Shown here in pieces: positions 8,740 to 20,423 of a stretch of DNA of 41,523 bases. The DNA comes from Polymyxa betae (taxonomy: Eukaryota; Endomyxa; Phytomyxea; Plasmodiophorida; Plasmodiophoridae). Under the pieces are notes generated by a model. That model had not been told where the DNA came from. It did no database searches and was given only the letters and a program-made list of their open reading frames with translations. How positions within the stretch are numbered: the first letter of the stretch is position 1; each line of letters starts with the position of its first letter. Made by a program: the position numbers and the translations under genes. The DNA lies in NCBI GenBank assembly GCA_003693705.1, contig RBZT01000696.1, forward strand, positions 26,709 through 68,231. The letters run 5' to 3'.

Positions 8740-11700
8740 GGGAGTCTGGCCGCAGCCACCTGTAACATCAATCGGCCTTGGCAGCATCGATAACGTGAAC
8801 ATCACGGAATTATTCGGCCAAATCTCCAACGACATTCCTGTCAACGACGTCAGCGCCAGTGACGTTACCGCATCGCCTTACGTTACCGCATCGCCGTCAC
8901 TTGGCCCTGTTGCAGGCAATGCCGCAACGGGCAGCCCCGGGTCCAGCCCCAACGCCGCCAACAACGTGGACTCGCAACAACAGCCCGGCAACGTTACCGT
9001 GGGTAACGTGTCCAGTCCAAGCTCGAAATCATCCTCCATGAGCAACGGCATGCCCGCAACCGTCACGATGCTGTCCGTGGCGCCCGATTCCACCACCACT
9101 ATTACGATACAGCCCAGTGCTAACGTTACATCCTGTATGATCATTGTGCAACCCGGGCTGGAGACCATGCTCACCAATGTCGTCTTCGAATACGGCCTGA
9201 TCACGTTACAGTTCGCGTCCGGCATCGGCCACGTCGCCCAGTTGCCCACGTTGCCGTCGAACATTACGCTGATCGTGGAACGGGCGTCGCCGAGCGTGAC
9301 AACATCGATTCTGTGTTCATGCCCAAGCTCGAGCATTGTGATCCGACCGGGTAACGTAATCGATACGATTACCACAGCCACTGCCAACGATACACTGAAG
9401 ATCGACCTGGTCGTCAAAGAGACGTCTCTGTTCGCTTCTATGCTGGGCGCGACCCGCCCTGATGTAACGTTATCCAATGTCGTCTACAATCGTAACGCAG
9501 CCACGTTACCAACGGCAACGTTACCTGGGAGCAATTCCGTTCCATCGCTTTCTAGCCTTCAGCAGGAAGGATTTGTGCCGGGGATCAACTCCGTCTCTGG
9601 ACTGCCTGGTGTTTCGTTACAGACCCCAGTCGGTAACATACCCAACTACGTTTCATCCCTATCGGGGTCACAAAACCAGAATAGCGTTCTACCAGTGATC
9701 AATCCCGCAACGAGTATGAGTGGAGTTTCGTTACAGATCCCGAACATATCCGATTACGTTACATCACAATCTGGCCCTCAAAGTCAATCAAGTCCTTATG
9801 CAGGCACGATATTGAGCCAGCAGATGCTGTCCCCGTTCTCTGGAGCTTCGTTACAGAATGTAACGGCAAGTAACATATCCGGATTGCTGAACACCGCCTC
9901 TTTCGTTACGTCATCGTCCGGTTCTCAGGATCTCTCAACTCCAAATGCTAACTCACCAAACGTTCTGGTTGGAAATCCCCCAGGCATCCTAGGGGCTATG
10001 TTACAGAATAATGTTACATCACCAACGAGTGGGGCCTCCGTTGCTGTTACGTCAAGTCCCGGTCTTCCACTGAACCAGTTCATCTCCACACCAAACGTTA
10101 CAGCTGCGAACGACACGTTGATGAGCGTTACCGCAAATACTACAACGTTACCCAGCATAAACAACACCACTGGTACATTTCCGAGCGATTCTTCAAACAA
10201 TGTTACGTTACCAGATGATCGCACTAACCTGATCTCCACTGCTAACGTTACCTCCAACGTTACGTTACCCGTCGCCAACAACAATTCTGGATCATCGACG
10301 ATGAGCAATTCATCAACCAGCAATGTTACGCTGTCTGATGTTACCAACAGTACTGGGCCATCTGCGAACGACGCGGAGAGTAACGATACCACCAATGTTA
10401 CATTACCCATCATCGGGAACACCACGGTGCCATCGACGAACAATTCTATAGGCAACGTTTCGTTACCTAATACTGTGTCATCGATCAGCAACACGCCGTC
10501 TAATGTTACGTTCAATGCGTCGTTACCAATCGCCACTGCTGTACCATCGATGAACACGTCATCGAGCAATGTTACCATCAGCAAGGTTACATCACCTGAT
10601 TTTAGTAACATCACTTTGCCGGCGACGAGCAACACTGTACCCGATGTTAACAGTTCTGCTGTGCCATCGCTGAACGACACGTCACCAGAGGCTAACGATA
10701 CAGACCTGACCACAACGAGCACCGTCGCAGGCAATGTTATGTTACCGAATGGCACCAACTCCGCTGTGCCATCGACGAGGAACACTACGAGCAATGTTTC
10801 ATTACGTGACGGTACCAACACTCTGTCCATGAACAACTTCTCGAACAGTATGTTACCAAATGATACCAACCCTGCTGCTGAGCCATCATCATTGGGCAAC
10901 TTGCCGAGTAACGCTACTCTTGGCAACGTTACCAACACCGCTGGACCATCAAGCAGCAACATCACCAACAATGTTTCTTTGCGTAACAATAACAGCTCTG
11001 CTGTGCCATCCGTCAGCGACTTCACGGCCAATGTTGCGGTACCTAACATTAACAGCTCTGATGTACCATCGGCAAGCGAGTTCACGGCCAATGTTACGTT
11101 ACCTAACAATAACAGTTCTGCTGTGCCATCGACAAGCGACTTCACGACCAATGTTACGTTGCCTGAAGTGATCGATACCGCTCCACCATCGATGAATCGC
11201 CCCATGGCGAACGTTACGAATCCTGTAACAAACGTTACCACCCCTAGTGATGAGGCGAACGCCGTAACGCCACGCCAACCATCGGCTAGCAGGCCAACAG
11301 TGAACGTTACCGTGCCAGGCATCAGCGTCAATGGTGGTCGTTCCCCAGCCATTCCATCGCTGCTCAACACGACGGCGAATTCTACGTTACCTAACGTTGA
11401 CAACGCGACTCTGCCTTCGATGCAAACGCCGACTGAGGGCAGTACGGCACCTGGCGTTCAGAGTAACGGCCCATCGCCGTTTAATCCATCCATTAGCGGC
11501 ACGAGGTCGAATGTTACGTTACCTATCATTAACAACAATGTTACATCGCCATCGATGAGCAGTCCCGCCATTGACGTTGCTGATGATGTCTCCTCACCAG
11601 CACCTTCGGTGAACGCCCTCACCGGCGGTAATAATAGTAACATTACATCGCCATCTCTGCCGTCATTAAACAACAACACGGCGAACGCTGCCGTTCCTAG

Positions 11701-13084
11701 CGTCGTGTTGTCCAATGCCTCGAAGCTCTATGCTTCACCGAAGAATCTCGGCTGGAACGTGACCTCACCGGGGGTGACCTTTTCCGGTGGATCCGAATCG
11801 GCTCTGACCTTACCTAACGGCACGAACTCGGACGTCAGCGTTCCGGTCTCGCATCTGAAGCGCCCAGCTCGCACACCGGTCTCTCTGTTCTCGGGCGGAA
11901 CAGAATCCAACACGGGACGTAACAAAAACGCCACGCATCTCGATCGGCGTCATTTCGCGAACCGTCCGTTGACGGCGCACCCAGGCGACAAACATCTCAA
12001 AAGCAAATCGCTGGAGCTACGAACATCAACAGGCCGTCCGCATTCTGATGGACCCACGACCGAAGGTGACCAGCGGCCTCTAGAAGATCGCTCATTCCTT
12101 GGTGATTTTGGTCAAGAGTCCAATATCAAGAGGTTGTTATTGAACGATTCCGCTCCTCATGTAACCAATTCCACCGCTGAAGGCCGCACACCATCTCCAG
12201 ATCCAGTTATCCCGGCTTCAGTCCAGCCAGCTGGCAAAAAACGCAACATTACAATCGCTCCAGAATCTGGACCGAACGACCTGCAGCAAAAACACAAGAA
12301 CCGCGAACGCCGTTCTGATGGAAAGGCGCCCACAAAAAGTTTGATGCAAGACTTCCTTTCTGTGTTGGGACTCGAGAAGGAGACACCGACGCCTGAGAAT
12401 AACATCACCATCACACCAGCGCCAGATAGTGACATTACCAACCCAGTGACAAATGCCACTGTGATTCCAGTGACCAACACCACGACGATTCCCGTCAATT
12501 CAGCCAACATCAGCGACGACGGCCTCCATGAGAAGCTCGTCATCGATAACGCCACCGATTCGTCCACATTGTCCAGCTTGCAAGCAGCGATCAACTCTAC
12601 AGACGGGAAATCAGCACAGCTGACAGACACCACGTCCGGATACAACATGATCTTCGCTTCGACAGCTGCGCCATTGAACGGCGGTCGTACTGGAAATACG
12701 AAATCGCATAACAATGTTGATCGTCACCCTGGTGTTATGACACCCAACAACGACCTCCAAACGCTCTTCTCGACGACCGCACCGCTTTCCGGCAGCCGAA
12801 CCGGCATCATGACGCCAAACGGCGATGCTCAGGGCCTATACGGGGCCAAACCAAACAGTAACAATGATCAGGACCAGTACGGCTTGAAACCGATTCAAGG
12901 CCTAAATGGGATGAAACCGAATGATCGTCAGGGAATGACCCCGCCTAACAGCGATGTGCAGTTGCTGCAGCAGATTCTAGGTCCAGCAGTTACTGTTGCA
13001 TCCAACGATCAGAAGCCATCGCAGCCGCAATTCGGACGCCATCGACTGTACGAATCCCATACTGAACCTGGCAAATTATATTAA
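8740..13084 (+). CDS. Giant Ser/Thr/Asn-rich glycoprotein, sequon-saturated; probable exon 2
   Basis: An uninterrupted frame of about 1450 codons (an ATG at 8732 exists if unspliced). The sequence is dominated by Asn, Ser, Thr, Pro and Val. From about 10080 to 11700 it is built of loosely repeated blocks in which NVTLP, SNVT, NNSS and AVPS recur; dozens of NxS/T sequons make almost every short block a potential N-glycan site, and Ser/Thr density suits O-glycans too. An upstream part (9480-10080) has longer repeats with a GxSLQ core. After 11700 the chain becomes charged (Arg/Lys/Asp) and ends in repeats of TAPLxGxRTGxMTPNxD. No transmembrane segment or GPI signal is visible, so with the upstream signal peptide it should be secreted, as a wall, coat, mucilage or adhesion component. 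It is mucin-like by composition only; no folded domain is recognised. Confidence 0.65.
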
Positions 13085-13303
13085 ATGCATTCTTAACTAT
13101 TAACGGGTTGAAAAAAAGTGACTTCTATAGCTGATAGCAGGCGACTAAAGAAATGATACTGATTTCACATCTGTCACAATGTCAAATATATATAAATATG
13201 AACAGATTGCATTCTTGATAGCAGGAACAGCCCAAGTTTTCGAGAAATAGCTCGTCTAGCATTGCTGTCATAGTCGTCAAGCAATAACCCAGTTACTGGT
13301 CCA
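13085..13303. other. 3' flank between convergent genes; no gene seen
   Basis: AT-rich, with a TATATATAAATA run near 13188-13199. It separates the glycoprotein stop from the end of the minus-strand FKARP gene. Confidence 0.4.
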
Positions 13304-14520
13304 TCATTGAGAAGGCAATGTTCGAGATAGAAATTTGGGCACAGGGCGTGCCTATAGAGCTTGGTTATATACTAGCGTCAGTTGCAGGCAATTATTGTGC
13401 CAACCTTGAACATATGCTTGTTCAGCTCCTCTTCAATCTCGCGGTCTTTTATTCTCTAAATAAACCCGTTAGAAGCAGAGATTACTTGGAAAGAAGAACG
13501 TTTGAAAGTTTCGGTTAAGAAGCAAACGAAAAAGCAATGTTATAAACGTCCTTCAACATAGCATACATCAAATCCCCATAGAAAATAAAACAAAGACATG
13601 AGCACCTGAAGCTCGTTTTGTTTTCTGATACGTTCCTCTTCGGCTAACCGCAGCCGTTCAGCACGTTCGGCCTCAGCTTGCTTTCTTGACGACATAAGCT
13701 TGTCGCACTGCATAGAGAAAGGAGCCTGGACGTTTAAATTCAGAAGTTTGTCAATGAAATTGTTCAGACCTACAAGTTTCGTGACGTTAGCGGGCGAGCC
13801 GGGCGGTTTCAAGGATACATTGGCGCTCTTTCGTCGCAGAGCACTTCCTGCAAATACGCCGGAATTATAGTCGTTGTTCTGGATTTCCGAAGTCGAGACA
13901 CGGCGCTTGACAAAGCGCGGCAGTGGTTTCGCCTATCAATCCTGAATATCTGTCCATGTTCTTGAAAAGCAAGAAAAATAGTCTGTCCATGGGCAACAAA
14001 TGCTAAAAAGGATTATCACAAAGTCAAAGCTGCGAAGAGCGCAACATATTTATGCAGCATGCATATAAATGGAAAAACTAGCAGTTGAAGGAATACGGAA
14101 AGATAGAACTGTTTAACTGACTATCAAGGAGAGAGAGGAAAATAATTTCCACGAGAGGCTAATAATAAATTCATAAAAGCTTCAGCATTGGAAAATCTGA
14201 TCGTTCATACAGCAAAGAAGCAAAACACATTTCGGCAAAAAAGAGAATAGGATAATCATGAACACCAGAAATAATGATAACCTTAAACTCTGGAACTGGC
14301 TCTTCAGCGACAACTTTTTTTGTCGCTTTCGATCTTCGCAATGTCTCAGGCGAGAAAGAACTTCGAAAGATATGTCAAACAGCGCGGTCTGGCACCTATG
14401 CAGTTACCGGGTCGGCTCCGATTTTGAGTCCTTGATTTTGAACGGAGAGTAATGTCCTCGCCCCAAAGGTCTGGCACGAAATTCGCCCCGATATTCGCTG
14501 CTGATTGACGAGGTCGTCAT
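13304..14520 (-). CDS. FKARP-motif microtubule-type protein (TPX2/FAM161-like), 196 aa, five exons
   Basis: Exons by frame and splice sites: 14520-14408, 14333-14282, 13932-13606, 13455-13405, 13351-13304, summing to 591 nt (196 codons plus stop). Three copies of the motif F(K/R)A(K/R)P appear: EFRARPLG near the N-terminus, EFKAKPLPRF across exons 2-3, and MFKARPVPKF across exons 4-5. Between the second and third lies a charged helix (RKQAEAERAERLRLAEEER) likely to form a coiled coil. This architecture, FKARPxPxF plus an E/R-rich helix, is that of TPX2 C-terminal repeats and FAM161 proteins, which act on spindle or ciliary microtubules. The protein is much shorter than either family, so it is a minimal form. 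The donor of exon 3 (GTGCTC) is weak; the others are good. Confidence 0.7.
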
Positions 14521-15122
14521 TGGAACTTCAAAGCTCGAATAAGGACAACTCCAAGCACAGAAACTCCAAGGTCACGATGAAACATAACAGGGGGCTGCGC
14601 TCCCCTTTAAACAACTATCGCTCGCTCATCATTGACCATTTCACACTTCTCTAATTGACACTCTCTCTGCAATCGAGATTTGGAGTCTTCAAGTTAATGT
14701 CATGGCTTAGAATGGAGAGGGATTAAGAGGTGTTGTTCTTGAAGCGATAAGTCTTGGTGGGAATTGAGATGAATTGGCCTTACGGAGGATTCAAGAACGT
14801 TTGAAGCTGGCTCTCGGAACAATACCGAGCAGATGCTCATCCCAGGATCAACCTGTCGTCTGCAGCTTGGGATGTGCTCGGTCGACCATGAGCATTCACC
14901 GCCTACTGCTGTTGTAGATAACCCTCAATCACAGTCGTTCGTTATGTTAGATGGAGGTATTTAAGGTTCATTCTATGTTTGACTTATCATGTTTCGATAA
15001 TAGTTTTATTTCGATAAACATGTTTCTGTCATGCGGGCTGGCTTTATGGGACTCAGGAGACATGTTTTAAAGCTTCACAGCAAACGCCCATGTCGTTGAC
15101 AAGATCTAACCCTACCATATAG
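14521..15122. other. Divergent intergenic region; possible 5' exon of plus-strand gene
   Basis: It holds the promoter side of the FKARP gene and the unseen start of the plus-strand gene whose first visible exon opens at 15123. A CTAACCCTA word at 15107-15115 sits just before that acceptor. I see no convincing first exon. Confidence 0.3.
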
Positions 15123-18025
15123 GATATGCAAGGCATGATTCGGGAGATTTAGTCTATCAGCGTCCTGGTCATTGGACCCGGAGCTTATTCAAACAGCTTG
15201 TCGCGCGTCTTAACCAGAATCGCTACAATGACATTTCTGGGATTCTTTTCGACTCTTTGCGAAAACTTGATCGGTCTGCAGCTAAAACCCCTCAAGGATC
15301 TGCTACATTTATCGGTAAGTTCAAGGTTTCGAAATTTACAGAAATTTTGCTCTTGGTGCATTGTTTTGTGAATTACTACCTTTTAAAAGTTAGAAAACTC
15401 ACGTTTATGATTCTTGAAACGTTCGCTTATGATTCTTGACACGTTCTACATTTGTTGGCTAAACTTACTATCGCTTCAGTGGGATCTACGCTTCCACAGC
15501 GATTGGGTACAGACAAGTTCATCATCCTTGATATAAAGGCTTTATTTGATGGTGCTGCTGTCCTCATTCGGCCTTTTGGACCGAAAATCGATGTCGATAT
15601 TGCGAATCTAGACGACGAGAGCGTATCGCTTCGCAGATTGAAACATCAGCCTCAGGGCAACCTTGAGAGTGACTTGACTTTTCAGTTGGAGAAAGTGAAA
15701 TCAGAAATTCTATCACTTCAAATTCGGAAACTTGGCTGCCAGAAAGACATCTCTAAGTTGGAAATGAAAGAGCAGCCAGATCTCGAGAATGAGCAAGTTT
15801 TAAAACAGATTAGGCTAAAACAAAAGACCATGTGCTCTCTGCAGTCGGCTATCGATTTTGAGATGGAGAGGCTGGAAGAATTTCAGTTCAGAAAATCTTT
15901 AGCTGGAATTTCTGATACAGGTAATTTTTTTATGCCGGTTTCAGTTTCTTGATTGCTTATAATCGTCTCTTTAATGCACTCTTTTATAAGAATGGTTTCA
16001 GATCTACGCGTGGAAGAAATCATACAGCGGTTAATTATACTTGATCGGAAGATTACGACGTGCTTGGCGAGGTCGATCCTCGACTCGATCATAGTCAAAG
16101 CTGTGTCTATCGAGGCTAAAACGAATTACTCTCAGCAGAATACCGGCTTTATGAAGATGCTGAATCTTCTCGAAACATACTTCAATATTTGGGTCAATGC
16201 GAAAGAGACTCGTGAATATCGCCACCAGCTAAAAAGGAATGATGCTGTACTCAACTCCTTAAATCTGATTCTTCGAGATACGATGTCGACTCTTTTCCCA
16301 GCTGATGATCTTGCCAACAAAACCATATTCGTGCACGCTTCGAACCAAGCAGATACAGAGGATGAACAAGGGGCAATTAATCGGAATTCTGACGAGGCTG
16401 AGCAATCTATGCTCAAGGAAAGAGAAGGTCCAATTGTGCTTTCTTCTGCGGTGCTGATAAAGGATATTGGCCATGATCACAATGCGAATCTTGGAAAGAC
16501 TGCTGATTTAGAAAAGGAAGACGAAATGCTGCGGTTTCTTCAAAAGCAACTTGGAGAATCTTACGGTTTCATCGAAACATCGAATGATGAGGTCATTACT
16601 ACACAGAACCCTGAACTTGTTGCGGAGGCAAGGAGAGAAGCGCACCCAGACGAACGTGCTGGAGAGTGCCGCTCTGAAGATGAAACCCACCGACAAGGTG
16701 AAGCGGGTTCTCAGCATTATTCGAGACCCCAACGGCATATTTCGTCAGCTTCTACACCGTCAAGATTGTTTTCCGATCAGCCAACAAAGACCACATCTCA
16801 TCATCAAAATGCTGGGTTTATGAATAGCAAGGTTGCAGAACCTTTTGAGAAACCCGAAGAAGTGATTGAGCATCTGAAATCGCTTCTTGAAGAGTCTTAT
16901 GATAAAATCTCCACCGACTCGCCCCTTATTCGAGCCCCGAGTAGCTCAACTCACGTTTCGCATTATGGCCATGACGATAACTATGAATCGCTTTTCAGTG
17001 AGCTGACGGACGACCTTCAGCGTGATATTAATGAGAAAGAACTTCATGTAACAAAATTTGATTTTCTTTTTGTTTTTCTAACCGAATTGAACTTACTTTG
17101 TCGTTTCTTAAAGCGAATCGAACTGTCTTTCCATATTTCTAACCAATTTTTTTCTCAGAAGGCCAAGCTCAAGATTGTCCGATTCAGCGCCTACGTGGAA
17201 ATCGTTGGTGAATGCGGATGGTCGGTGGGAATTTCGAAGTTGAAGATAGACGAGTCGAGAAAATATGCTCTGCGGCAGATTGAACGATTTCCCCGAAACA
17301 TTCCCCTAAAGTACGAAATCGTAGCCAAGACCAACCGGGCGATTTCTGGTCTTACTAAAAGGTGCTAATTTTTTAATGTTTTCGCATTGTTTCCGGCAAA
17401 CCACTGAATTTAATCAACAAATGACCAGCTTAAAGACATGCTGTAGCAGTTTTGGTGAGTTATTTCTAGGGGGAAGTGGTATCCCGATATTCGAACGTTT
17501 TACAACGAAACCGCGAGTTGGATCTTGGGACGCCAACCGAAAGAAAATCAGTCCGATGCCACTCATAATGGACATCCTTGGCAGTTGATGTCGGGGCGTC
17601 GGGAATCATGCCCGCCTGAACTATATCAGAATTACAACTGGATTCTATTCCCTCGCGATATTGTTATAATTGGCAACCACTCGCTTTGGAATAGTATTAC
17701 AGACAAGGTACAATACTTCGTCTGCAACTCTTTGTATAATATGACAATTGTCTTTTCAGGAATTAGCCGATCTCGCGAATCGCAACTATAATTATGACTG
17801 TACCAGTATTGCTAAAAGCGTTGCTGACCTTGTAAGTTCAAATTTATACGCTTGAATTGTGATGCTTGATAACATTGACCACAGACCGTCAGAAAACGCT
17901 GTGAATTTCCAGTTTTATTGAATGACCGGGCACCTGTCAGCTGCATTGTTTGTAAAGTCGGTGTGTATCCTCCGAATTTAGAGCAATCTTCCGAACGGCC
18001 AAAGCGACCCTGCGTCATCATATGA
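15123..18025 (+). CDS. Unknown coiled-coil protein, 7 visible exons, 5' end not found
   Basis: Exons 15123-15314, 15480-15920, 16002-17047, 17159-17361, 17470-17707, 17760-17831, 17885-18025 join in phase to more than 776 residues; no initiating Met is seen, so at least one upstream exon exists. Exon 2 has a long heptad-like helix (Leu/Ile/Glu/Lys-rich, from about QLEKVKSEILSLQIRKLG onward). Exon 3 is acidic and disordered. Exon 4 has beta-type sequence around FSAYVEIVGECGWSVG. Exons 5-6 contain PRDIVIIGNHSLWNSITDKE followed by a short helix, which weakly recalls the PP2C motif with the metal-binding Asp-Gly changed to Asn-His; if so it would be a pseudophosphatase. The C-terminus has a CxxC. 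Function unassigned. Confidence 0.55.
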
Positions 18026-19650
18026 TACTATGTCGGTTGCAAAGAATCATGGATGCCGATGCGATAAGAATTCTCACACATACCTAGCCCAGAGATTACG
18101 AATCAGTTTGATGTTTGCACCTCTGAACCTGACGATGCCCTCAAACGATGGCAATATCAAATGCGTTTCTTCGTCTCGTCATCTTCGTAGTCCCATGATA
18201 AAACGGTAACAGGTCATGTCTCACAAAACCTAACGACAAAAAATGAAAAGTTAGTTTCGGTGTGTGTAAATAATTTTTTCGTAGAATTTTTCGAAAGGCC
18301 TGCTGCAGTTCTGCGGGCGATGTTTGAGCTGCAAATATGGACGTGGTTTCGGTAAAATCTTTGAAATTTCGTGAGGATTTGAGGAGATGCGACTAGGTGA
18401 AAACTTCAGCTTATTTCGATTTCTCAAAACCATGTTCATTTTATTTGAGGAGAGCAACACAAATTTAGCAAATGTCTGGGAATAGTCTGAGGATATATTG
18501 CGAACTTGCTATCTAGACAATTGCCGCCTGGCCTCGACAGCAGCGAACAGGACACACGATCTGGGTCGATGTACATGGGAACCAGGATGATATAACCAAA
18601 AATTATAATGTCATTTTTGAAAAATAGTATCACAAAAATGGCACATTAAAACACCTTTCAGTAACTGCTGGATGCTCAGGAACTTGCCGATCTGCGACTT
18701 CGCGTCGTTGATCGTTCTACGTACAGCTACTGATAAGGTCAATGCGATGAAAGAGGAAGTCGCTGGTGCTGATGACATTCTGCTGTGTTGGAAAAGAATG
18801 TAAAATACCGCTGTTGCTAATAAAGAATCGTCTGATTCCGAAAAGGGGAGCTCAGTCATCGGAGCACGCCCGCAATCGTGAGCGCGAATATTGGCGTTCT
18901 TGGGCGGCGAGAACTATAATAAATAATCGATCATGGAAGTGCTGACTTAGTTGTTCCATACGTAAATAAAGATTCTGGTAACATTACAGATGTATTTCAC
19001 ATGATTGGAGGAGTGGAGTTGGTTTAAAGCTGATTCGTGCAGCAATGCTATATGAACGTCTTAGTGAGTTCTGCTTGAAACGTGGTTCAGAGTGGAACTA
19101 TTGCAGGAGCGAGCTGAGCTTTGGCCTCAGCCACCGAATGTCTTGAGGCTTGTTGGGAACCCGGTCTAGCCGTTACCCCTACTGTATCGGTCACGAGCTC
19201 CTTGACACAGCGGAGATTGGTTTTAGCTGTAGTTGGGACCATTCAAAGAATATGACCCGGATATGAGAGTTGGTATTCAGGATCTATCAGACCATATAGA
19301 GATGCGTGTATATAGACGAAGGACTGAATATTGTCATTGTGCTGGCATCAGAGCTATTACAGACATTATTACATACAGAGTTTATTGAGGTTTCCTTTAA
19401 TTAACTGCCATTTTAGAAAAGTGAACTGATCAAATGCTAGATCAATCGACTAAGCAAGGAAATGTTGATTGTAGAAACACCCATTGTCGTAAATCAGATC
19501 AAATTTGGCATCATACAGCAAATAATGTCGATAGGAGCGCAAATCGGAACGGATCGGACGTTGTAGCCACCACAATCTAAGACACATGGTGATCGGCGAC
19601 CCAGATTAGTGAGATCGCGACCGAGCCAAAACCCTAGCTCACTCAGCATC
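18026..19650. other. Long region without a convincing gene
   Basis: A 43-codon plus frame (18672-18803) ends 16-20 nt before an AATAAA near 18820 and could be a last exon, with a TTTCAG acceptor at about 18660, but I found no matching upstream exon. An open stretch at 18020-18215 with several cysteines is also possible exon sequence. From 18860 to 19628 I see nothing coding. A telo-box-like AAAACCCTAGC at about 19629 lies in the 5' leader of the next gene. Confidence 0.3.
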
Positions 19651-20325
19651 ATGACCGATCAACAAGACGATCACACGCCGGCGGCACCAACCCGACCCGC
19701 CGTTCGCCTATGGCTCAACTCATCCAGCAACAATGGCGCCGACTGGGAAGACCTGGGCCAGCACGGCCAGGAGCAGCAGCAGCCGTCGCCGCCGGACGAC
19801 GGGCCCGAATCCGACGTCGACGACGAGTCGGCGTCCTCCGACGACCAAACGTTCGAATACCGCGAGATTGCGGCGAATTGGAACGAGAGGTTCGGCAACG
19901 GCGCGAGGCCGTACCCGCCCATCAGCGAGGTCTGGGCCGCGCTGGGCCGTGACGCGCGTGCCGGTGATACCGCGCGGACCAGGCCCGACGGGTTCCTTCG
20001 CGGGTTCTATCAGGGGTCGTGGGCCCGCCCGGACGCGGATCCGGTGTCGCCGCGTTCCAGCCGGCGGACTCCGCCGCATCCCGAGGACCCGCTGGCGGCG
20101 GCGCCGTCGACAGCATCAGACCTGCAGCAACAATTGCAGGCGACGGAGGGCGTCCTGTTACTGGTAGTGATCTGCCCGCTGCTGATCGCGACGCTGTGCA
20201 TGTACGGCGTACTGGCCCTGGTCCTGAACGTGATCCTATCGGCGGTTGTGTTCCTGACAGCCAACCTTAACTCGATGTTTTGGCAGCAGCAGGCGGAGAG
20301 GCCGCGCCAGCATCTTGATCATTGA
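19651..20325 (+). CDS. GC-rich tail-anchored-like membrane orphan, 224 aa
   Basis: Start at ATG 19651. The N-terminal half is hydrophilic, acidic and Gln/Ser/Pro-rich (disordered), with an Arg/Pro-rich middle. The C-terminal quarter has a long hydrophobic st​retch of about 45 residues (starting VLLLVVICPLLIATLCMYGV), enough for one long or two close spans, then a short polar tail. There is no signal peptide, so topology resembles a C-terminally anchored protein with the acidic head in the cytosol. AATAAA at 20331-20336 directly follows the stop. Very GC-rich against an AT-rich flank. A copy of the CGTACTGGCC word lies inside the membrane segment (20208-20220). No family recognised. Confidence 0.6.
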   Translation: MTDQQDDHTPAAPTRPAVRLWLNSSSNNGADWEDLGQHGQEQQQPSPPDDGPESDVDDESASSDDQTFEYREIAANWNERFGNGARPYPPISEVWAALGRDARAGDTARTRPDGFLRGFYQGSWARPDADPVSPRSSRRTPPHPEDPLAAAPSTASDLQQQLQATEGVLLLVVICPLLIATLCMYGVLALVLNVILSAVVFLTANLNSMFWQQQAERPRQHLDH

Positions 20326-20330
20326 TTATC

Positions 20331-20336
20331 AATAAA
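20331..20336 (+). promoter_or_regulatory. AATAAA polyadenylation signal
   Basis: Six bases after the stop of the 19651-20325 gene. Confidence 0.55.
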
Positions 20337-20423
20337 CCGCCAAAAGACGCAAGTCTTTGATTGATAATGGGGTGCTGGGGTCACGGGGTCGCGGTCATGC
20401 CCCATGCCGTGCCGGGGTGCGTT

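Noticed and set aside
8878-9477. 199-codon minus-strand frame in the glycoprotein gene
   Set aside because: Mirror of the repetitive coding strand, with no start context or splice sites; treated as a by-product.
18672-18803. 43-codon frame before an AATAAA
   Set aside because: Could be a last exon, but no matching upstream exon was found; kept only as a note.
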